Shown: in pieces, positions 57,901-64,000 of the stretch
Position numbering within the stretch: position 1 is the first letter of the stretch
Layout of the letters: each line of letters starts with the position of its first letter
Assembly: GCA_020064725.1 (NCBI GenBank)
Contig: JAGTWJ010000017.1
Coordinates: forward strand, 2,542,001-2,606,000
DNA from: Drechslerella dactyloides
Lineage: Eukaryota; Ascomycota; Orbiliomycetes; Orbiliales; Orbiliaceae
DNA length: 64,000 nt
Direction: 5' to 3'
Notes under the pieces: model-generated
The model's input: the letters and a program-made list of their open reading frames with translations, nothing else
Told to the model about the DNA's origin: nothing
Database searches by the model: none
Made by a program: the position numbers and the translations under genes

Positions 57901-59984
57901 TCATGGTCGGACGGGATGCAGACGCAACCACCTGATACGACAGCAGTGAACATATCGCTGATACAGGCGTCGAAACTATACCCAGAGAATTGGTATACTC
58001 GAGTTTCTGGCCCGATGCCATATATAGCGCATTGCGCTAGTAAACTTGTCGACATGGATAGATGTTCGATGTCGATGCCCTTAGGGGTCCCAGTGCTGCC
58101 CGAAGTAAATAATGTAAAGGCTCTGTTGTTAGGACGGACTTGTGACTTTGCGCTCTCTGCCTTCGGCAGTCTTTGAATCGAAGAGGCGTTTACGGGCACC
58201 ACCTGAGGAACGAGGCTTTTGCATAATTCGACATGCTCGGGTGCTGCAACAATTATCTCGGCCTTTGTGTCCGCGACGATCGCTTGAAGCCTTGATAGTG
58301 GATGCGACGAATCCAGGGTCATGCATGCTGCTCCGGACTTCAACACCGCCAACAATGAGACAAGCGTCCACGCAGACTTAGAGAAACAAACAGGTACGAT
58401 CATCTCTGGACCGGCCCCGATTCTCATCAATTCTGCCGCCAGCTTGTTTGATGTCTCATCCAGCTCCCTGTAGGTGAACTGAGCATCCCAGGCGAAGATT
58501 GCCTCGGCATCCGGTCGCATCTTAGCCTGCATTTCGAAGAGCTCGTGTACGCACACATAACTCTCCTCAAGAGGCATGCTATTCCATTTTTGAACCTGCA
58601 TCTTATCCTGCATGCTGAAGAGGTTCACGTCCTGCAAAATCCGTGGCGAAGACTCAGCCTCCGCAAGTTGCTGAACAATATGCATGTAGTGGTCTAGAAG
58701 TCCTCGAACCTCGTCGACGGACAGCACAGCGTCGTCGTAGTGAGCCTCGAAGCTAAGGTTTTGTCGGTCCATCGTGCACATCATCATGAGCGGGTATTTG
58801 TGTATGTATGTCGGCTCTGCCACAATCTTCATAGGTAAGGGCGCCTGTTCGTAGCTCACTTTATGTGGAAGCTGGACGATAAGGAGGTTTCGCAAATTGC
58901 TCGCTTTACGTCCATCGGGGCCCAGTTGCGAGATCTTCCGAAGGCTGAACTGCTCATGCGGTACTCTCTGGTCGCCGTCTCTCTGCACAGAATCCAAAAG
59001 GTTCGTTACGCTTTGAGAAGGATCGAGTTTGACGCGCATTGGAAATGTTGTAAGCAGGGGACCTATCATATTTCTGAGACCCTGGACAGGTCCCTTTCGA
59101 CCGGAACTTATCGTTCCAAAAATGACATCATCAGATTCTGAGTAGCGTCCCATTGCAATTGCCCAAGCAGCGGTCACGATAGTTGACGTTTTGATTTTCG
59201 ATTCGCCGACACGTCGGATCGTCATATGGTCAGCCACCACTCTGTTAGGTGATGAAGCATGAGGGTTGCTATTGTTCGGTTTGGGATACGCTGAACTCGG
59301 GCAGCCGGCTAGGTATTGACGCCAGTATCTCTCTGAAGGTGCGGGATTGGAGGTGACCTGGTTGTGAACGAAATTCTTGAACGGCACGATCGGTGCCCCA
59401 AGGTTTGACGATGACAAGTCCGGCAGTCCTCCATAAATTTGCTTCAGCTTCCTGAAAACTAGGTTCAGGGCGAATGCGTCCCCTATTGCGTGATGAACGG
59501 TCCAGATGAAATATTTGCCGCTATCCGCAGTCCCGCAGCGGCTCAGTGGCTGTTCAAGATCCATTGGCTCTTCTCTATCCCGGTGATGATATTCCTCCAA
59601 TGTCCTTGCTTCTTTCCAGATTGCCCCTCCCGATGTAACGGCTTGAACGGTCCCCAAAGCCTCCGTTATCGCGATTCGTGTTCTTAAAATTTCGCATGAA
59701 GCCTCTAGAACTCCCCATGCTTCTCTTAACCGATCCAAATCGACATCTGGATGTAATGAAAATACGAATTGACAGACGTATGCATTTTTATCTAGCGCAG
59801 ACAGCGCCATTAAGCCTTCCTGGATCGGAGTGCATGGGTAGAGATCCACGATGGAGGAGCGGGAGATGATGCCGTGGGCATCAATCTCCATAAGAGCTTG
59901 GTCAACGGCCGCAGCATCGTCGAATAGGGAGAATGGCTGGACTACCAAGTCAACTCCTTCTGTTGACCGTGTGTCCATCGTCAA
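51969..59984 (-). CDS. Two-module NRPS with terminal reductase (C-A-T-C-A-T-R)
   Basis: One uninterrupted frame of 2671 residues. Module 1: a condensation domain with HHAIGDA near residue 165; adenylation with FTSGSTGTPKG near 625, FDACISD near 670, NGYGPSE near 755 and YKTGDLVRYD; carrier domain with LGGDS near 1056. Module 2: condensation with HHSVYDGW near 1268; adenylation with FTSGSTGKPKG near 1805, FDVSVEDF near 1850 and YGPTE; carrier domain LGGDS near 2222. The C-terminus is a thioester reductase: Rossmann motif TGATGFLGTQ near 2300 and YVQTK near 2459. It should join two building blocks (the first condensation domain may accept a starter acyl group) and release an aldehyde or alcohol by NADPH reduction. 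All core motifs look intact. An approximately 75-residue Ser/Thr/Pro-rich insert lies before the second FTSGS. No tailoring gene is adjacent. Confidence 0.95.
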   Translation of the reverse strand: MTMDTRSTEGVDLVVQPFSLFDDAAAVDQALMEIDAHGIISRSSIVDLYPCTPIQEGLMALSALDKNAYVCQFVFSLHPDVDLDRLREAWGVLEASCEILRTRIAITEALGTVQAVTSGGAIWKEARTLEEYHHRDREEPMDLEQPLSRCGTADSGKYFIWTVHHAIGDAFALNLVFRKLKQIYGGLPDLSSSNLGAPIVPFKNFVHNQVTSNPAPSERYWRQYLAGCPSSAYPKPNNSNPHASSPNRVVADHMTIRRVGESKIKTSTIVTAAWAIAMGRYSESDDVIFGTISSGRKGPVQGLRNMIGPLLTTFPMRVKLDPSQSVTNLLDSVQRDGDQRVPHEQFSLRKISQLGPDGRKASNLRNLLIVQLPHKVSYEQAPLPMKIVAEPTYIHKYPLMMMCTMDRQNLSFEAHYDDAVLSVDEVRGLLDHYMHIVQQLAEAESSPRILQDVNLFSMQDKMQVQKWNSMPLEESYVCVHELFEMQAKMRPDAEAIFAWDAQFTYRELDETSNKLAAELMRIGAGPEMIVPVCFSKSAWTLVSLLAVLKSGAACMTLDSSHPLSRLQAIVADTKAEIIVAAPEHVELCKSLVPQVVPVNASSIQRLPKAESAKSQVRPNNRAFTLFTSGSTGTPKGIDIEHLSMSTSLLAQCAIYGIGPETRVYQFSGYSFDACISDMFTAVVSGGCVCIPSDHDRINDLAGSINSMNANQILITPSVISLLEPSMVPSLKSVLLAGEAMSQENIQKWAGHVRLFNGYGPSECSILAATSEKILSAVKPTSTSIGHPLGCRHWIVDPQNYNALVPVGSIGELIIEGPIVARGYLNRPEQTAAAFIDNPSFLQADWGVRNIYPKVYKTGDLVRYDAEGALVFIGRKDTQVKYHGQRIELGDIEQNLKGNKFVQNCVALVPKAGPHSGQLVAILELNNSADNSTDPEDDFILNLDTVSRKLSAIRSYASTNIPPYMLPTTYLVSTKLPLNRSAKLDRLKIRKYVETMAKAATEPLPVPSQAISATSNTTGNATGAAPITRTEEIIQDCFSKVLGRQPSEIPLDQSFIRLGGDSISAMELVPACRREGVVVTAKDVLQCEGISDLATRATGNDIQTGVVSEINSSHQAIIPYSLLSRVGDAQDVFGEIESSYGISRSSIVDIYRCTPLQESLMVLSRMQKNAYVAQLVFPCVIPIDTNRFQAAWDRVVARNDILRTKIVHSLRFGSLQVVLKSADVSLQNVVGRLDAYLAADREIIFDYGTSLWRSAIITEGKQMYFVCTMHHSVYDGWSVPLMLRQVFEMYNGMSVSTSCPQFSGFIKYLEGVNDSASEQFWRGQLEGYQARDFPARPTDAHHIRRAQTLSFPISFTKRQGQNTTIATLIRAAWAFVVSQYTESSDVAFGMTMSGRNAPVDGVMEMMGPTIATVPVRIQLHGQGRISEFLEAVQAQATNMIPYEHKGLQNIGRMGQDCKSACDFQNLLVIQTLQTSNDQNTTGNLFGPAIMSTELAANFTSYPLVVEANLGRSSISLEITFDANLISKVQVERLMSHFAQVFETLHTAPASMTIAEIDMFSSHDRMQIEEWNKEYPETVSECVHEIFERNVHARPFAEAVYGWDQSFTYAELDALSSHLAEYLVQKFSIGPERFVPLLFEKSAWVMVAVMGVIKAGAAFVPLDINYPRQRLEEILGQVGAGVVLVTPTTERLLDGMLVNKMVVSRDAFENGSYSLDGASVGLSSTLTSGLLTPASSTSISPSPVFTPAGRAYGGKTPVDAPTEFSMEEYGNELVRHANMSKALTQSRLASLNAMHSRAGPHNPVYAIFTSGSTGKPKGVVIEHAALSTGLKARQEAAGFSSETRTLQFSSFSFDVSVEDFLAPLVFGGCVCIPSEEGRLNNIVGFINESRANTVLTTPSFASTLNPADVPSLKHVRVGGERLTSAQVRKWAGAPLTFKNCYGPTEVTIAATISQKVTLESDPSNIGTGRDMGTLTWIVNPDDADRLTPLGMVGELLLEGPLLARGYLNDEEKTRNSFIVNPKWAVSGRPDEFRRFYKTGDLVRYDENGDILYIGRKDTQVKLHGLRIELGEIEHHISQHIPPSWQVVVEVVDSIRGGHKSSFLAAMVSVENSSSGHMVLPMTDELRDVFRSIETKIRAQLPQYMVPQLYVPLRGFPVTLATKTDRKALRALGSQIASMEISSYSISAKPNKEMPATKLEASLQEIWAKILCLDRTEVGVNETFFHLGGDSITAVSLSSTINKEYGVSISMQNLTNSRATIRDLAAQIHNAKSGEVVEEREIDLLKEFDDCMNDIMRQSDKSRVFLTGATGFLGTQILRQLLNTEDIRKVILLVRANSAEEGLKRVIGVAQEHMWWSDEFATKIEIWAGDLAKPQLGLTAEQWIDLNSSIDIIIHNGAIVNWVADFDTLKPANVNSTVQLLKIVDKSPAKPRFVFISGGAYFEDDALEKREEISANMAKSIGYVQTKFLAEVLVRKFATTSAAGDHVSVVKPSFLVGTLEEGVANTDDFFWRVVASAMEIGAYPIEEENWLSISSTADVSATILNQALGDNVTASVQVRNGMAVKEFWTMLIDELDYDMKPVEWSSWLDLMRQKLETAGSTHVLWPVFQFLGQLGVAKSSTGPEETQKIQIKAALKKNIEYLVGIGYLPDANGGRSRDTRSKRRGRTGIIRARL

Positions 59985-62900
59985 TTATTTGCTAAATGGA
60001 AACAATAACAGGCAGAAAAGAAAAGGTATCGAAATAAAACGAGATCGCTATGATCAAATATTAAATAGAAATCGTCCTGTTTGCGCGAATGGTTGAGACC
60101 GTAATGCAATCTGTATTTACTGCTATCTCGTCCGACTATTATATATATTTCGTGCAACCCGAAATTAAGCTCCTTAACCATACATTCATAGTGTCATAAT
60201 CGACTCTGCGGAATAAACTATTACAAATAAAATTTTTTTGTGACAACAATACGGACCGAGCTCGTCAAGGCCTTCCATAATCGAGCTCATATCGCCACCT
60301 ATCCCCCTACCCCGACTACTTTTTTTTGCTTCTCTGTTTTGCTTTCAGTCAATCGTATGCCAACAGAGTGTCGGCAAGTTCCGTTCCATCTCTACGGACT
60401 TGCGATTTGCATGCCGTAGAGGAGTACGAGTTTGGTTACGAGACCACCCAAACCCAAGGCACCAATGAGCCTCGATTTCAAGGGAAACCGTCGTATCGGA
60501 AATAGAAATTGTAAGGGTTCCCTCCTGGCGGAGTTCCGATTTTGGGAAGGAGGGTGCAAGCGCTGACAGCCGCCGAAGCATGCGAAAATACTTCATAATA
60601 AGACGCCGCGGCTTCTCTTCTTGAAATTTTAAGTCACCCACACACCCGGTGCATAAATCATTGAGAGTCGCCCTAAACGGTCTAGGACTGTTTCGTGTAA
60701 CTTGAGCTTGCGCTGAAATTCGATGCTGCCAGCTTCTCCTAACATCTTATTGGGCTTGGTCGGCATGCGGTATACGTACCCCTATTTGGAACACAAGTAC
60801 CCGTTTGCCGGCAAAGCCTTACTAGTAGGTAAGGTGCTTGTGTAAAGAAAAGAACTAAGGCGCTGCCGACGTCGGTGACACAAATGGGCTAGAAGCGCAG
60901 AGAGACAACTACATAAACGGAAGGTAGCAAAGGTTCGAACATATATAGTATGGTAGTAGCGCAGCGATTATCCATGCGTGAAAAAGCTTAAACCTGGTAT
61001 TGATTGAGTAACTAGTGAATGGAGCCGAGCTTCAGCCGCAGCATCGGAATTCCACATGGGAAAGCCGGTACAGAGCGGTTGCAAGGAAGGGTCAGACGTC
61101 AGGTTTACAAGACCAAACTATTGGCGCTGTTGCAATGTTCGCCACACAACACTTTCTCCTTATCCATACTGCAAGGATGTAGCTTATACGCTATATATAC
61201 GCATGCCGGATACGATAGCGATCGATGTGATTACCCGGATACGATCGATGTGATGACCCGGATACGACCGATGTGATTACGCACCAGGGGAAAATTTTTT
61301 TACCCGGTTCGATCTCAGCGGTTCACGCGTTCGCAGATCCCGTATTCGTAATGCGGACCGAGGCGGTTCTATTCGCATATGCATGCATACTTTGATATTT
61401 ATTTTGAGCGGGTGACACGTGAACACTGTTCCCTAGCGCGAGCGCGAGTTGCACGTTGGCGGCAGTCGCTAGTATTAGTGGAGCTTACAAGTGTCAAATG
61501 ACGTTGCGTCTACACCTTTTTTTCGAATTTTCGCGATTGACTCAATTTCTTACGACAAATAATAGCACTCATGACAATTTCGAGCTTATAAGCTTACTAG
61601 CGCCCCTTCGCCAACAGCGGGAGACAGGTTACCTTCCTGGAAAGATTATTTCTCTCGTCAGCCAGGAATTCGAATCCGGCTGCGACTAGGTAGCGAACAA
61701 CCAGCCTCATTACTCCAGGTATCAAGTCGCTGCTAGTATATATACACCACATACGCAGCTCCAGCTTCGCGAGCGCCCTAACTATCTGGAGGTAATTTTT
61801 ATCAACGCGACAGCTCTGCAAGAACAAATAATATACGAATAAATATATCTTCGATACAAGTAAGTGTAATTTTTGCACCGCCTAGCGCCCGTTAACGCTG
61901 TATACCATGCATCATTCTCAAGCTCTAAAAGTCTCAATATTCGGTGTTTGTTACCTATACATTTCACCAGCCGGCTCGAGTCGGTGTCTATGGTGAGCAA
62001 ACAGGCAAAATGGCCCTGTTATTCAACCCTCAGTGGTGAGAGAATGATATTACCCTCTCATAGGACGCATCCGACGAATTACACTCCAGGTTTTCACTGG
62101 TATTCCATCGTGTCATCTCTACGTTCACTCCCAAGAGCCAGCCGGTCGATTGGGGGATCATGCTATCGGTACTACCATATTAGTATCGCTTGCATGCTGG
62201 TACAAGCACACTAGTGCACTAGCTTAGCCTAGTCAGCCTGCCAGAATGACAACTCGAATTTCCCTTAGTAAATGACTGCAGGCTGCCGTGTCATATGCAC
62301 GAACGGCACATGCGGACCTTAAGTGTAATCCTTTGGGCTCTCTAGTAAAGCGCATGAGCACAGGTCCCTTTTCTGTCGGGTCAGTCCGACGATGAACGAG
62401 GAGAACTAGCAAACGAGAGAGAACTTGACGTTCAGCCGCTAGGTCAGTTTACCTCGTATCGTGATATGACCTTTGCTTACGAAAGACGGTCATATTCTAT
62501 CCGAGCCGCGTGTCTTGCCAAGGTCGTACCCGGGCAGACCCGAGTCCACGCGCAAGCAGGCATCCCCTGGGACTGACTACAGTTTCACACTTCGGCGATC
62601 CGGAGACCAGTAATGCAGTCTATCGCTCGCCCAGGGTAGTTCCTTTCATATCATTTTCGTGGTACGAGACCACCAGGGTAGCTACTTCTATCATATGTGG
62701 TGGTAGTCTCGAGACAAGACTTGCCTGATATGGCGATTTAGTATCGTCAGACCCATTCAAATTCTTGACTGGGCTATGTGTTCTGACAGCATCGAAGCAT
62801 GTACATGCACACGTCCGATACAATCCTGGCCATCGAGCATGGTCGACCAAGGGCTTTAACAACACCCGGGCACCAGCAGGCTCCATAAAATCGTGCATGC

Positions 62901-64000
62901 GAACATGCGCGCAACCAGCAATGAGCACATGCGTCTACGCCAGGTGGCACGATATGTAGTTATCGGAAACTTGTACAAGTAGTGACGATCCCAAGCTTGC
63001 TTACAGCTCTTGTGAATATGCATGCATGTGTGCATGATCCTGAGTATTCCAGTTTGAACGTCGGATTCATGTCAACAACAAAGAGGCAGCTCGCCAGAGT
63101 TTCGTGCCAGATATCTGCACAAGCAAGTTCGACCCGCAGAGACCCGAAGCTTATATTTACGAACGTATAGGACCGTATGCATTCTGGGTTGAAGGACGGC
63201 TGCATGTTAGCTTTCCAATGTGGGCCGGTACGAGTAAGGTCACATGCACATATTGACAGATAGACTGAAATCTGCGTGCATATAACTATCGGAGAATACA
63301 CGTCTGCTAGCTGCGCAGCGATTTCTGCAAGTGGTGCATGTGGAGCTCCCTGAGCTCGGCCGGTCGGTTGTGTAGATCATGATGTGAGAGCGAATCGGAT
63401 GTATTTGCGCGCTGGTTCCGTGCGTAGCGTAATATTATGCTCGAATGTAAGGAAGTGGGTCGTTGATCAGTGTCAGGGCTGAGGGTGTGCCAACTATCAA
63501 GCGAACCCTTAAGAGCTAGGTAATTGAGGCCGGCCTGCAGTTGGGTTTTAAACTGACTTCAAAGATACAAATATGCTTTCTTGATTTGGCTAGAAATCGG
63601 AGACAGAAACCTGTCGTAACTATCATGAACCTGATAATGCATCGATCGAGTAATCGTAAGGAAACTGAGAGGCACTAGAACTCTGCTTAGGAACTCCTGT
63701 CTCATTTCGGCGGCCTCGGGATTGCGGACCAGATAGCAATGACATGATCAAGCGTAATATAAAACGGATCTTGAGAGCCAAGACCATGCTGAGTGGGCGC
63801 CCACACTAACCTCAAGGATTCAAAGCTTCTCTATGAGATCGAGATAGATAGTGCTGCGCAGGTAATATCGCACAGGAGCTAAGGTCTATAGTATCGATTC
63901 ACCACGGCGACGGTGCATCAGAAGGCCTCTGTTGAGTGGCTCATCACCATGGGTATTCTCTTTCGGCCGATGTCTGGCACCAGTCACGATGACCTAAATG
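59985..64000. other. Gene-poor 4-kb right end of window
   Basis: The left part is the NRPS promoter region; a TATATATATTT sequence lies near 60140. A tandem repeat at 61205-61279 is listed separately. No reading frame has coding character or recognisable motifs, so no NRPS cluster partner is visible on this side. Confidence 0.45.
61205..61279 (+). repeat. Tandem repeat, about three 23-bp units
   Basis: Unit CCCGGATACGATCGATGTGA plus three bases: copies at 61234-61256 and 61257-61279 differ at two positions. A preceding longer copy (61205-61233) carries a 6-bp insertion. Lies in non-coding DNA about 1.2 kb upstream of the NRPS start. Confidence 0.85.

Noticed and set aside
1..64000. CRISPR array, rRNA or phage-type region
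   Set aside because: No regularly spaced direct repeats, no rRNA-like conserved blocks, and the intron-rich eukaryotic gene structure argues against them.

Overview
The window reads as nuclear DNA of a filamentous ascomycete (Pezizomycotina). Genes are split by short GT-AG introns (about 45-125 nt) with fungal branch motifs. Gene content includes secreted hydrolases with a fungal cellulose-binding module, an MBOAT-type wax synthase, a fungal nitronate monooxygenase and a two-module NRPS. No tRNA, rRNA, CRISPR array or intact transposon was recognised.

Layout, left to right. A chromate transporter runs off the left edge (minus, <1-1328). A secreted pepsin-type protease (2295-3722), an FAD monooxygenase (4947-6629, four exons) and a nitronate monooxygenase (minus, 7111-8256) follow. 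A two-exon gene for an unrecognised 723-residue protein lies at 9287-11524. After 5.2 kb without a supportable gene comes a C2H2 zinc-finger regulator (minus, 16727-18227), then another 5.9 kb gap. Next are a wax synthase-like membrane acyltransferase (24149-25287), a small proline-rich protein with a cysteine-rich tail (minus, 25727-26302) and a disordered 399-residue protein (27866-29065). A broken ankyrin-subtilisin protease gene (minus, about 29545-31330) is followed by a 77-residue cysteine-rich CYSTM-like gene in three exons (32912-33344) and a secreted GH31 alpha-glucosidase (minus, 33973-36980). After a 3.3 kb gap come a DJ-1/PfpI protein (40332-41517), D-3-phosphoglycerate dehydrogenase (42856-44651) and a six-exon GH10 xylanase with an N-terminal CBM1 (minus, 44892-46509). 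A coiled-coil polyproline protein (minus, 47556-49037) and a GX3-repeat protein (50733-51474) precede the largest gene, an 8-kb NRPS of architecture C-A-T-C-A-T-R (minus, 51969-59984). The last 4 kb holds no recognisable gene.

How the genes work together. Most look like unrelated housekeeping and accessory genes. GH31, GH10-CBM1 and the aspartic protease fit a plant-matter or polymer degrader. The NRPS has a terminal reductase instead of a thioesterase, so a peptide aldehyde, alcohol or imine-derived product is likely. No tailoring enzyme lies next to it inside the window, and its upstream side is cut soon after.

I did not find a clearly new multi-gene system. The most rewarding items are the NRPS, whose second A domain carries a Ser/Thr/Pro-rich insert containing a possible 147-nt in-frame intron. 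Others are the ankyrin-subtilase pseudogene, the unbroken ten-fold GX3 repeat protein, and the CYSTM-like gene with several AGGGG elements upstream.
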